This document shows, in pieces, positions 1 through 7,936 of a DNA stretch of 8,011 nt. The position numbers and the translations under genes were made by a program. The stretch lies in contig CALPUT020000100.1 of the NCBI GenBank assembly GCA_943326825.2, positions 1 through 8,011 of the forward strand. Reading direction: 5' to 3'. This stretch comes from Chryseobacterium gleum. Its GTDB lineage: Bacteria > Bacteroidota > Bacteroidia > Flavobacteriales_D > Crocinitomicaceae. The notes under the pieces were generated by a model, which made no database searches, was not told the origin of the DNA, and saw nothing but the letters and a program-made list of their open reading frames with translations. How positions within the stretch are numbered: the first letter of the stretch is position 1; the number at the start of each line of letters is the position of its first letter.

Positions 1-3000
1 TTAAAGTATAAATCTCCACCACTATGTAGTGAATTTGGATTAACATTTTCAGCATCTTCATTGAATGGATCTAACATCCAAAATTGTATAAATTCTATGT
101 TTGTTTGTTCAAAATCATTTGTTGTTAATCCTCTCATAATACCTCCCCATTTATTTTTAGGGTTAGAGAATGTCCCATCAGAATTTACAGTAGAAGAATT
201 AGCTTCATAGTTATACATCCCTCTTTCGGTTGGATAATAAGCTAAATCTAAAATCGGTAAATTTTGAACTGAGCCATATGCTAATTGCGTATTTGGAAAT
301 AAGTCTTTTGAAACAACCATTCTCATACGGCTATCCGAAAGCATCGTTGGATCATTTGCTATATTACTGGGGGTTAGTGAGTTTCCTTGCCCGTTTAAAA
401 GTGGATCAATTGTGTACCATGCTAATTTTGATCTGTTAAAACCAGCTGATAAATCTTTTAAATTACCTTCAGGAAATAAATCTATCTGACCTTGAGGAAT
501 AGAGGCTAATCTCCATGCGGTATATGTTCTTAAATCTATCGTACTTTGAGCGCCCTCAAAATCATCTACATAAGAAGTACCTCCTTTGTTTATAACTTTA
601 GGAACACCTGGTATTAAATGAGCAAATTCACCGCTAAAAGATAAAGTAGATTTTTCTTTAGTAGATATTACCGGCAATAAATCTATCATTTTAGTTAAAA
701 AAGGTAATTCTGTTTTGTAAGCAATATCAAATCCTAGAATATTATTTTTAAATGGCTCAGAACCAAAATCAACTTTTTGAGTAACAGGTCGCTCCATCAT
801 TCGCATCCAAGTAGCACCAACATTTAAATTTTTACTAAATCTATAATTATATCTAGAACCAATTAAAGAACGAGCTTGAAAACCAAATACAGAATTACTT
901 TCTATTGAAATTTTAATTGGAGTATTTGATTCTAAAATCCCTGAATTTAATATTTTAACTCTTCCTAAATTGTAATCTACAGTATAATCTGAACCTTCAA
1001 CCAACTTCATACCTCCAGCAGTAACAGATACAGCTCCCTGAGGTACATTTAATGCATTTAATGGAATATCAGAAGAAACCGAGGATTGATACTCTCCTTT
1101 GAAACTAAATCTGTTTTTAGATGGAATTTGTTGTGCTGCTGTTTTAGTAGAATCATACAGTTCTGTAAAAGCAACTTGATTAATTACAGCAGCTGAAACA
1201 CCCTTATCTTCTAATTTTTTCGCTAATGTTTTACCAAAAGGTTCAATGGTCGAAAAATAAATCCGACCGTTTTTAGTGTTAATCGTTCCCCCATTATCTG
1301 ATTTATTTCCAGCTAAATTGACTGGAACAAAATCAAAAAGACCATCTGAAAAAGGTTGATTATTGGTGTTGATTTTATCCATTTCAAGCAATGTGACTAA
1401 TTGACGATCATTTGCTAATGGAAAAAATGGAACCAAAACAGATGTTTGTGGATTATTATATAAAATATTTAATTTAAACCCTTGTTGACCAACTTGATAA
1501 GCTCCTATTGAATAAACATTTTTCATCATTAAATCCCATAATTTGTTAGATGGATTTGTGATTGTTGGTTTTATTAATTTTAAGAAAAGTGCATCTTTAC
1601 CCGCACTTCCATCAGTAGAAAATTCACCTACTTGATATGTCGAACCCATGTAAGTGTATTCATAAGCAACTGCTAATACCTCATCATTATTTAATGGTAG
1701 ATTTAATGAAATAAAACCTAACAAAGAATTATATGAGTACTCTTGATCTGTTAATCTTCTGGCGTTTTCAATTTTTTCATAATGAGTAGCTTGTTGAAAA
1801 GGACCAGGTGTAGTTACTTGATTTGCCAATGTATTTACTGCAGTCGAAAAGGATCTAAGCGTCGGTTGACCTGAAGCCCACCCATACAATCCATTTGCAT
1901 CATTATCAGGTATTTGATAATTAGAAAAAGTACCTGGTGCCCCTTGACAATTAGCAGCTTTTTCTTCACCTAAATCAGTAAAAGCTATAATATTTCGTGT
2001 ATTCTCGGTTGCATTTGTTTTATTCGTTACCCAAACCTCCATTTTAGTTATACTAACACCGGAAGTCACGATTGGTAAAGTTGCCATAGCATCATCGTAG
2101 TGATTGTGATGATATAAATTTAAGAAATAATGTCTATTCGCTTCATAATTATCACCCTGTAAATCAAACGTTTGAACTTGAGCCTTACCTGTAACATTGA
2201 TTTCTTGACGTTTTCCTTTCGAAGAAGCTGCAATTAAATCAACAGTAGCTCTTCCAAATTTTAATTGTGTATGAGCTCCAAATAAAGTTTGAGAACCTTG
2301 AATTAAGGTCGTAGGAAGTGGCATAGAAACATTCCCTAATTCAATTTTTTGAAGAATTTGATCTTCATTACCAGCATATTCTAATTTCGTAACATTATCA
2401 AAATCAAATGCTGCTTGAGTATTATAACTCATGCCAAGTTTTAACTTTGTACCGATTTGTCCAACTAAATTCAATTGTATTTGTTGCTGGAAATCAAATC
2501 GATTTAATTTACGTTGTTTTACTGGTAATATTGGATTATCATACCTAGAATGATTTAATCCAAAGGTTAACTCAACTGAACCTTGTGGTTTTATAGTTAT
2601 TTGATCTGAACCAAAAATATTTTCAAATACTTTACTTCCAATTTTAATAGGTAATTCAAGAGGTCTATTTATAGCCGTTTGTTCGTCAATTTTTTCTTTC
2701 CAGTTGGTATTTATAGACTTTCTCCTTTCATACTCTAGATATTCTTCCAATGTCATCATTGAAGGATTTCTATAATCTAACTGAGACTGACCGATTGTTT
2801 CTTTAAAAACATATGTTCCCGTTTTTGGATCATAAACAATCGTTTGTTTCATCGAAGTTGGATCTCCTAGATCAAAACTTTGAGGTCTTGTTTGCGTTGG
2901 ATCATTATTGTTTTGAATTGGAAAAACTAAAGTATCGTTTTGAGAAAAAATAAAATTAGAAAGCATCAAAATACCCCCTATAAATACAAATTTTCTTAGT

Positions 3001-3029
3001 ATACTTCTATTTTTAAAAACCAAATTCAA
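1..3029 (-). CDS. sprA: SprA (Sov), outer-membrane translocon of the type IX secretion system, N-terminal ~1009 residues (3' end outside window)
   Basis: SprA is the very large outer-membrane beta-barrel through which type IX secretion cargo leaves the periplasm in Bacteroidota; in gliding species it is also needed for surface adhesin export. Seen: one frame stays open from 3029 to the window edge with no stop. After a signal peptide (residues 1-29, likely cut before Gln30) come SprA-type stretches such as KLEYAGNEDQILQKIELGNV (about 214-233) and YVDDFEGAQSTIDLR (about 817-831). The in-frame stop of ruvA (3035-3033) limits how far upstream the start can lie. The only usual start codons before the first ATG (2966) are TTG at 3029 and TTG at 3023. 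The ATG would leave just MLSNFIFSQ before mature sequence, whereas a TTG start gives a basic n-region (KNRSILRK) and a hydrophobic core, so TTG 3029 is chosen. Family members are roughly 2300-2400 residues, so less than half is present. It is cotranscribed with ruvA. Family assignment is very secure; the exact TTG is less so. Confidence 0.95.
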   Translation of the reverse strand, partial: MNLVFKNRSILRKFVFIGGILMLSNFIFSQNDTLVFPIQNNNDPTQTRPQSFDLGDPTSMKQTIVYDPKTGTYVFKETIGQSQLDYRNPSMMTLEEYLEYERRKSINTNWKEKIDEQTAINRPLELPIKIGSKVFENIFGSDQITIKPQGSVELTFGLNHSRYDNPILPVKQRKLNRFDFQQQIQLNLVGQIGTKLKLGMSYNTQAAFDFDNVTKLEYAGNEDQILQKIELGNVSMPLPTTLIQGSQTLFGAHTQLKFGRATVDLIAASSKGKRQEINVTGKAQVQTFDLQGDNYEANRHYFLNLYHHNHYDDAMATLPIVTSGVSITKMEVWVTNKTNATENTRNIIAFTDLGEEKAANCQGAPGTFSNYQIPDNDANGLYGWASGQPTLRSFSTAVNTLANQVTTPGPFQQATHYEKIENARRLTDQEYSYNSLLGFISLNLPLNNDEVLAVAYEYTYMGSTYQVGEFSTDGSAGKDALFLKLIKPTITNPSNKLWDLMMKNVYSIGAYQVGQQGFKLNILYNNPQTSVLVPFFPLANDRQLVTLLEMDKINTNNQPFSDGLFDFVPVNLAGNKSDNGGTINTKNGRIYFSTIEPFGKTLAKKLEDKGVSAAVINQVAFTELYDSTKTAAQQIPSKNRFSFKGEYQSSVSSDIPLNALNVPQGAVSVTAGGMKLVEGSDYTVDYNLGRVKILNSGILESNTPIKISIESNSVFGFQARSLIGSRYNYRFSKNLNVGATWMRMMERPVTQKVDFGSEPFKNNILGFDIAYKTELPFLTKMIDLLPVISTKEKSTLSFSGEFAHLIPGVPKVINKGGTSYVDDFEGAQSTIDLRTYTAWRLASIPQGQIDLFPEGNLKDLSAGFNRSKLAWYTIDPLLNGQGNSLTPSNIANDPTMLSDSRMRMVVSKDLFPNTQLAYGSVQNLPILDLAYYPTERGMYNYEANSSTVNSDGTFSNPKNKWGGIMRGLTTNDFEQTNIEFIQFWMLDPFNEDAENVNPNSLHSGGDLYF

Positions 3030-3035
3030 TTTTTA
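3030..3035 (-). other. ruvA/sprA junction: TAA, one codon, TTG start
   Basis: Reading the minus strand, the ruvA stop TAA (3035-3033) is followed by AAA (3032-3030) and then by TTG AAT TTG, which offers the sprA start codons. The genes share a reading frame and are separated by one codon. No Shine-Dalgarno-like purine tract precedes the start, as is usual in Bacteroidota. Translation of sprA is therefore probably coupled to termination of ruvA (inference). Confidence 0.7.
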
Positions 3036-3611
3036 TAATATTTTTAAAGCATCTTTAATCAGTTGTTCAACTGTTTCTTCTCCAGAAGTAGTAACTTTAT
3101 CCAAAGCTTTTTCAACTGATTTTTTATCGAACCCTAAAGAAACCAATGCTATTAACGCATCAAATCGGTTTGTATTGTTTAAAACGAAAATATTTTCAGC
3201 AGAAAATGACATTTTTAACATTTTATCTTTCAAATCAATAATGACTCTTTGAGCAGTTTTAATTCCAATTCCTTTAACGCCTTGAATTGTTTTCACATCC
3301 TCAACTTGAATAGCGTGAGCGATTTCTTCAGGTGTAAGAGAAGATTGCATTATCATTGCCGTATTCGGACCAATACCAGAAACTGAGATTAAATGATTAA
3401 ATATTTCTCTTTCCTCTTTTGTAGCAAATCCATACAATAATTGAGCATCTTCACGCACAATAAACTGTGTGAAAATTTTAATAGATTCCTCTTCTTTCAA
3501 TTGTGAATAGGTAGTTAAAGAAATTTTAACTTCATAGCCTACTCCGTTACATTCTACGACTAAAGATGTTGGATTTTTTTCTACTAACTTTCCATTTAAA
3601 TGTGTGATCAT
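3033..3611 (-). CDS. ruvA: RuvA, Holliday junction branch migration subunit
   Basis: RuvA binds four-way DNA junctions as a tetramer and loads the RuvB helicase, which drives branch migration during recombination repair in the cytoplasm. The 192-residue length is normal for the family. Domain I (about 1-62, OB fold) opens with MITHLNGKLVEK and contains the VGYEV segment and the acidic pin region REDAQ (Glu54, Asp55). Domain II carries two helix-hairpin-helix motifs, LISVSGIGPNTA (74-85) and IQGVKGIGIKTA (109-120). A variable linker (about 131-147) leads to the small C-terminal RuvB-binding domain III (about 148-192, FDALIALVSLGFDKKSVEKAL). The start is ATG 3611, which gives the usual MITHL beginning; a TTG lies just before it (3614) and would add one residue. 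The gene follows maeB by three bases and precedes sprA by three bases, so it is probably transcribed from the maeB promoter. No ruvB or ruvC is in the window. Confidence 0.97.
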   Translation of the reverse strand: MITHLNGKLVEKNPTSLVVECNGVGYEVKISLTTYSQLKEEESIKIFTQFIVREDAQLLYGFATKEEREIFNHLISVSGIGPNTAMIMQSSLTPEEIAHAIQVEDVKTIQGVKGIGIKTAQRVIIDLKDKMLKMSFSAENIFVLNNTNRFDALIALVSLGFDKKSVEKALDKVTTSGEETVEQLIKDALKIL

Positions 3612-3617
3612 CAATTA
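3612..3617 (-). other. maeB/ruvA junction: TAA, TTG, ATG
   Basis: On the minus strand the maeB stop TAA (3617-3615) is followed directly by TTG (3614-3612) and then ATG (3611-3609). Both are in the same frame as maeB and ruvA. The ATG is preferred because RuvA proteins normally begin MITHL, but the TTG could also serve. The arrangement mirrors the ruvA/sprA junction, with stop, one codon and start all in one frame. Confidence 0.7.
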
Positions 3618-5879
3618 TTTATTTTGAGCATCTATAACTGCTACTTTCACCATATTAACAATTTCTCTTACTGTTGAACCTAATTGCAATACGTGAATTG
3701 ATTTTTTTAATCCTACTAAAACAGGACCTATTGCATCTCCATCTGTCATTTCTTGCAATAATTTATAAGCTATATTACCTGAAGAAAGATTAGGAAATAT
3801 CAACGTATTCACTTGTTTATTTGCTAAATGTGAAAAAGAAAACTTCTCTAACATCAATTCGTTGTTTAAAGCAAAATTCGCTTGAACTTCACCATCAACA
3901 ACTAAAGAAGGATATTTCTCATGCAATATTTCAACAGCTTTCGCCATTTTCTCTGGGTCTTTACCTGGTGAAGACCCAAAATTAGAATAACTTAATAAAG
4001 CAATTCGAGGCGTCACTTTGAATTTACGAACCATTTTCGAAACATTCTTTGTGATTTCTGCAATTTCTTCAGCTGTTGGATCTAAGTTAATAGTTGTATC
4101 AGCTAAGAAAATTGGACCTCTTTTGGTGTTCAAAATATACATTCCCGCGATTGTATCTACATCTTTTTGTAACCCAATCGTTTGAATTACTGGACGAACA
4201 ACATCTCTATAGTTTCTTGTAATACCTGAAATCATTGCGTCAGCATCTCCAGATTCAACCATCATTGCTCCAAAGTGATTTCGCTCTCGCATCACTTGAA
4301 TTGATTCAAATTCAGTAAATCCTTTACGCTTACGTTTTTCAAAAAACGCTTTTCCGTAATGAATTCTTCTAGCTTCTTCTTCTTCTGATTTTGGATCAAT
4401 GATATTAATATCAGGAATTTCAATACTATATTCTGCTATTAACTGTTCAATTCGTTTACGTTTACCTAATAATATTGGAAAACAAACACCTTCTTCAAAA
4501 GCTGTTTGAGCTGCTTTTAATATTTTGATATTATCTGCTTCAGCAAATACAACACGTTTAGGATTACTTTGAGCTTTTTCAGTAATACTTCTAATTAATT
4601 TATTATCTAATCCAAGTCTGTTTTTCAACTCATTTTCATAAGCCATCCAATCTTGAATAGGATTTTTAGCAACACCTGATTCCATAGCTGCTCTTGCTAC
4701 TGCAGGTGCAACATAATAAATTAAACGTGGATCAAGTGGTTTTGGAATGATTTGCTCACGACCAAAAAGTATGTTTTTTTCACCATAAGCTTCTATTACT
4801 TCCTCTGGAATCGTTTCTTTTGCCAAAGAAGCAATTGCATGAACAGCTGCTAATTTCATTTCTTCATTGATACAAGTTGCTCTAACATCTAAGGCTCCTC
4901 TAAAAATAAATGGAAACCCAAGTACATTGTTTACTTGATTAGGATGATCAGAACGACCTGTTGCCATAATGATATCCTTACGAACTGAAGTCGCATCTTT
5001 GTATGATATTTCAGGCTCTGGATTCGCCAAGGCAAAGACGATTGGATCATTTGCCATTGAGGCAATCATTTCTTTAGAAACAATATTACCCTTTGATAAA
5101 CCAACAAAAACATCAGCATCTTTCATTGCTTCAGGTAAAGTCAATTCTTTTTTATGACTTGCATATGGAATTTTACTTTCATCGATATCCTTTCTTCCAG
5201 ACCATATAAGTCCTTTGGAATCAAACATATAAAAGTTTTTCAAGTTTGCGCCTAATGCTTGGTATAATCTAGAACATGACATAGCAGCAGCACCAGCACC
5301 AGAAATCACAATTCGAACTTCTGACATTTTTTTATTTGCTAATTCAAGTGCATTTAACAAAGCTGCTGAAGAAATAATTGCCGTTCCATGCTGATCATCG
5401 TGCATCAACGGAATATCCAATTCTTCTTTTAATCTTCTTTCTATTTCAAAAGCTTCTGGAGCTTTAATATCTTCTAAATTTATACCTCCAAAAGTTGGAG
5501 CAATTGCTTTTACTGTTTGTATAAATAATTCAGGATCTTTCGCATCAATTTCGATATCAAAAACATCAATATCAGCAAAAATTTTAAAAAGCAACCCTTT
5601 TCCTTCCATTACAGGTTTTGAAGCCAAAGGTCCAATATCACCTAAACCTAAAACTGCAGTACCATTTGAAATTACAGCTACTAAATTTCCTTTCGCAGTA
5701 TACTTATATACATCATCAGGATTTTCAGCAATTTTCAAACAAGGTTCAGCTACACCAGGAGAATATGCTAACGATAAATCTCTTTGTGATGAATATGGCT
5801 TGGTTGGAATAACTTCTATTTTTCCAGGTTTTCCAGATGAATGATAATCAAGTGCTTCTTGTTTACGAATTTTAGACAT
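3615..5879 (-). CDS. maeB: NADP-type malic enzyme with C-terminal phosphotransacetylase-like domain (MaeB type)
   Basis: This cytoplasmic enzyme converts malate to pyruvate and CO2 while reducing NAD(P)+, supplying pyruvate and usually NADPH. The 754-residue length matches the MaeB hybrid class. The malic N-terminal domain (about 15-150) contains AYSPGVAEPCLKI with Tyr39, GDIGPLASKPVMEGKG with Lys94, and the acidic pair Glu136/Asp137 in NLEDIKAP. DDQHGTA (161-167) follows. The nucleotide-binding domain (about 165-400) has VISGAGAAA (191-199), ALANPEPE (283-290) and ATGRSDHPNQVNN (306-318). A linker leads to the phosphotransacetylase-like domain (about 440-750), with SGDADAMISGITRNYRDVVR (543-562), VDGEVQANFALN (661-672) and IFPNLSSGNIAYKLLQ (694-709). 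In studied MaeB proteins this domain is regulatory, sensing acetyl-CoA, rather than an active transferase. The start is ATG 5879, with a TAnnTTTG box just upstream. Cofactor preference (NADP over NAD) is inferred from family, not read from residues. It heads the maeB-ruvA-sprA run. Confidence 0.96.
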   Translation of the reverse strand: MSKIRKQEALDYHSSGKPGKIEVIPTKPYSSQRDLSLAYSPGVAEPCLKIAENPDDVYKYTAKGNLVAVISNGTAVLGLGDIGPLASKPVMEGKGLLFKIFADIDVFDIEIDAKDPELFIQTVKAIAPTFGGINLEDIKAPEAFEIERRLKEELDIPLMHDDQHGTAIISSAALLNALELANKKMSEVRIVISGAGAAAMSCSRLYQALGANLKNFYMFDSKGLIWSGRKDIDESKIPYASHKKELTLPEAMKDADVFVGLSKGNIVSKEMIASMANDPIVFALANPEPEISYKDATSVRKDIIMATGRSDHPNQVNNVLGFPFIFRGALDVRATCINEEMKLAAVHAIASLAKETIPEEVIEAYGEKNILFGREQIIPKPLDPRLIYYVAPAVARAAMESGVAKNPIQDWMAYENELKNRLGLDNKLIRSITEKAQSNPKRVVFAEADNIKILKAAQTAFEEGVCFPILLGKRKRIEQLIAEYSIEIPDINIIDPKSEEEEARRIHYGKAFFEKRKRKGFTEFESIQVMRERNHFGAMMVESGDADAMISGITRNYRDVVRPVIQTIGLQKDVDTIAGMYILNTKRGPIFLADTTINLDPTAEEIAEITKNVSKMVRKFKVTPRIALLSYSNFGSSPGKDPEKMAKAVEILHEKYPSLVVDGEVQANFALNNELMLEKFSFSHLANKQVNTLIFPNLSSGNIAYKLLQEMTDGDAIGPVLVGLKKSIHVLQLGSTVREIVNMVKVAVIDAQNK

Positions 5880-5897
5880 ACCTTAGTTTTGAACCGC

Positions 5898-5932
5898 CAA
5901 ATATAGTAAAAGTTAACTGTTTTTATATACAA
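5898..5932 (-). promoter_or_regulatory. Candidate Bacteroidota-type promoter for maeB-ruvA-sprA
   Basis: On the minus strand TATATTTG (5905-5898) matches the TAnnTTTG -7 box of Bacteroidota. A TTG (5932-5930) lies 24 bases upstream, slightly farther than the usual spacing of about 17-23, so the -33 element is weak. The box ends 18 bases before the maeB ATG, giving a leader of only about ten bases. It sits after the terminator of the preceding gene, which argues for independent transcription. Confidence 0.6.
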
Positions 5933-5950
5933 AACTTAATATAGATTGCA

Positions 5951-5982
5951 AAAAAAAGCCTCCTTAAAGTCAGGAGGCTTTT
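5951..5982 (-). terminator. Intrinsic terminator after the T9SS-tagged gene
   Basis: A perfect 11-bp stem (arms 5954-5964 and 5972-5982) with a GC-rich core GCCTCC/GGAGGC encloses a 7-base loop. In the minus direction it is followed by a run of seven T (5957-5951), whose first four also pair in the stem. It begins 20 bases past the TAA at 6003 and so closes the 6003-7871 gene. The plus-strand side has only four T, so it is mainly a minus-strand terminator. Confidence 0.9.
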
Positions 5983-6002
5983 AGCATTCGTTAAATTTCT
6001 AA

Positions 6003-7871
6003 TTATTTGATCACAACATTTTTGTTGAATGAACCATTTACATCAGAAACAACAACAATATAATTTCCTGCCTCAACTCCATTTAAGTTAACTTGAATAT
6101 CTTGAGAACCTGATAAGTTTGTATAGTTTGATGTGCTAACAACTCTACCTGTAACATCAGTAATTGAAATTACATAATCAGAATTTTGAGCATTGAAAGT
6201 AACATTTAGTTTATCAGAAGTTGGGTTAGGATAAACATTTAAATTCACTAAATTGTTTAATTCTTCAATACCAGCTTCAGATTGGAAAGTTAATTTTAAA
6301 ATCCCATCAGTTAAATCAGATGTTCCATTAGTTTCACTTGTATTACAGCTAAATGGATTAGAAATTTTTGAATACAAAGTAGTTGAACCTTTTTTGATTC
6401 TGAATCCAAATCCTCCACCTGGATTTGTACCTGTGTTTAAACCATCTCCATAACCATCGTACATTTTGAAACTATAACAATCAGAAGCGTTTAATGTTAC
6501 AGAATGAACTTTAGTTTTTAATGCATCTGCTCCACCTGCTGCAGTTCCAGCAGCTCCGATATAAGGACCGCCTGAAGCAACTACAATATTAGATGAATTT
6601 AATAATTCCCATGAAGTTTCAGCTGGGTAATTATCAGTTAAAACCTCAACTGTGTATACCTGACCTGTAGATGCCGCAGAATGAGTAATTGATTTAGTAG
6701 CTGACACCGTTGCTCCTAAAGTTCCTGAACCTCCATTAACAGAAGTTAAAGTAACAACAACATTATTAGTTGTTCCTGGAGTAAAGTTAGAAACACCAGT
6801 AATAGTAATGTCTTGTGTACCTAATGCTGGAATTGTTCCTGTCCAGTTATAAATTGAAGGTGTACCACCATTTACTGAAGTAGAAAAAGTTAAAGCCGTT
6901 ATAGCTGCTCCACCATTTACTACTCTTACAATTGGTGAAACAGATGCAGGTGAATCACATGCAACATTCAATGAATTAGTGATAGAATTAACTGTTGCAA
7001 CTGAAGCTGGAACATTTGTATATGAAGGAGTTACTTCTGCAGCTGTATAAACTTTACTTGTTGTTGAAGTATTGTGCCCTTGACCAATATAAGCGAAGAA
7101 TTTCAAATTAGAAATGTCTAATGGTACAGAGTTTAATGTTGCTGGAATTGTGTATGTGTAAGTTTTTGTAATTACTCCTGTTGAAGATGCATCAATTACA
7201 TCACCCCATGTTCCACTTGTATTAATAAATCCTCTAAAAATATGTTGGTGTAAATATTTTCCATTTGGCAAAATTGCTGTTGGATTGTAGTTACCATAGT
7301 TTGATTGAGGGCCTTCATAATTATCTTGAACTATACCAACATTTAAATAATGGTTAGTTCCATTTGTAAATGGTGAAGTATAAAAAATCTCAACATTTAC
7401 AGTAACTTGACGCGTTGAAGCATCTAATGTTGCATTCATCGCAACGTTAACTGGAGAGTTTTCAGCAATAACTGCATTTGCAATACCTGCCCAAGTTCCA
7501 CGATCTGAAGTTAATACTCCTGATTCATCTTGTCTGTTACTAGCACCTGTTGGATAACCATAATTTGCATCTCCTGTTTGAAACCAAGAGTCAATAGAAG
7601 TGCCTGCTGTTGTTCTTAAATCTGGTTCACCTGATTGTGGTGTAGCAAAACTACCAGCATGGATGTTAACTAAAACTACCTTTCCTGGATGAGCAGAAAG
7701 AATTTGGTTTGCTCTATCATGACCGTCCGGACAATATCCACAATGAATCCCTGTTGCTTCTTCTAAAAGATAGCTTCTCGTCTGAACAGTTTGACTTACT
7801 GGAGTAGATTGCGCAAAAACTGAAAAGTTTGCTAGTAATCCTGCTCCAACTAAAAGTATTGATTTTTTCAT
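6003..7871 (-). CDS. Secreted Omp28-like thioredoxin-fold protein with type A T9SS sorting domain
   Basis: Role unknown; built as exported type IX cargo. A signal peptide (1-20, MKKSILLVGAGLLANFSVFA, cut before Gln21) starts at ATG 7871. Residues about 31-280 resemble the Omp28-related family: RSYLLEEATGIHCGYCPDGH holds a thioredoxin-like CxxC (Cys44, Cys47), followed by KVVLVNIHAGSF, GYPTGASNR (105-113) and a beta-rich segment with LHQHIFRGF. Residues about 285-395 look like an Ig/CARDB-type beta module (VACDSPASVSPIVRVVNGG). Residues about 405-530 form another module with ETSWEL and CYSFKMYDGYGDGLNTG, the acidic loop (Asp472, Asp476) perhaps binding a metal. The C-terminus (about 541-622) is a type A sorting domain: LNVYPNPTSDKLNV, then VTGRVV, GNYIVVVSD and a final KNVVIK. 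This tail directs passage through the SprA channel and, in studied species, is cleaved and replaced by a surface anchor or released. It appears monocistronic, with its own promoter and terminator. Redox activity is unproven. Confidence 0.88.
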   Translation of the reverse strand: MKKSILLVGAGLLANFSVFAQSTPVSQTVQTRSYLLEEATGIHCGYCPDGHDRANQILSAHPGKVVLVNIHAGSFATPQSGEPDLRTTAGTSIDSWFQTGDANYGYPTGASNRQDESGVLTSDRGTWAGIANAVIAENSPVNVAMNATLDASTRQVTVNVEIFYTSPFTNGTNHYLNVGIVQDNYEGPQSNYGNYNPTAILPNGKYLHQHIFRGFINTSGTWGDVIDASSTGVITKTYTYTIPATLNSVPLDISNLKFFAYIGQGHNTSTTSKVYTAAEVTPSYTNVPASVATVNSITNSLNVACDSPASVSPIVRVVNGGAAITALTFSTSVNGGTPSIYNWTGTIPALGTQDITITGVSNFTPGTTNNVVVTLTSVNGGSGTLGATVSATKSITHSAASTGQVYTVEVLTDNYPAETSWELLNSSNIVVASGGPYIGAAGTAAGGADALKTKVHSVTLNASDCYSFKMYDGYGDGLNTGTNPGGGFGFRIKKGSTTLYSKISNPFSCNTSETNGTSDLTDGILKLTFQSEAGIEELNNLVNLNVYPNPTSDKLNVTFNAQNSDYVISITDVTGRVVSTSNYTNLSGSQDIQVNLNGVEAGNYIVVVSDVNGSFNKNVVIK

Positions 7872-7902
7872 ATCTAATTTGTTATAGTAAATTTATATAA
7901 TT

Positions 7903-7936
7903 CAAATGTATGTAAACTCATCGTTCAAGTCAACAA
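7903..7936 (-). promoter_or_regulatory. Candidate Bacteroidota-type promoter for the T9SS-tagged gene
   Basis: On the minus strand TACATTTG (7910-7903) matches the TAnnTTTG -7 consensus. TTGTTG (7936-7931) places a TTG -33 element 20 bases upstream, within the usual spacing. The -7 box lies 31 bases before the ATG at 7871, implying a leader of roughly 25 bases. Both elements and the spacing fit better than those ahead of maeB. Confidence 0.7.

Noticed and set aside
230..439. Plus-strand 69-codon open frame
   Set aside because: It lies entirely inside the clearly coding sprA frame on the other strand and its product resembles nothing known; it is a shadow.
4969..5812. Two plus-strand frames (4969-5157 and 5618-5812) opposite maeB
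   Set aside because: Both are antisense to conserved MaeB motifs, with low-complexity products and no promoter or start context of their own.
6253..6453. Plus-strand 66-codon frame opposite the T9SS-tagged gene
   Set aside because: Antisense shadow of a well-supported coding region; its proline-rich end simply mirrors the glycine-rich GGGFGF region on the other strand.
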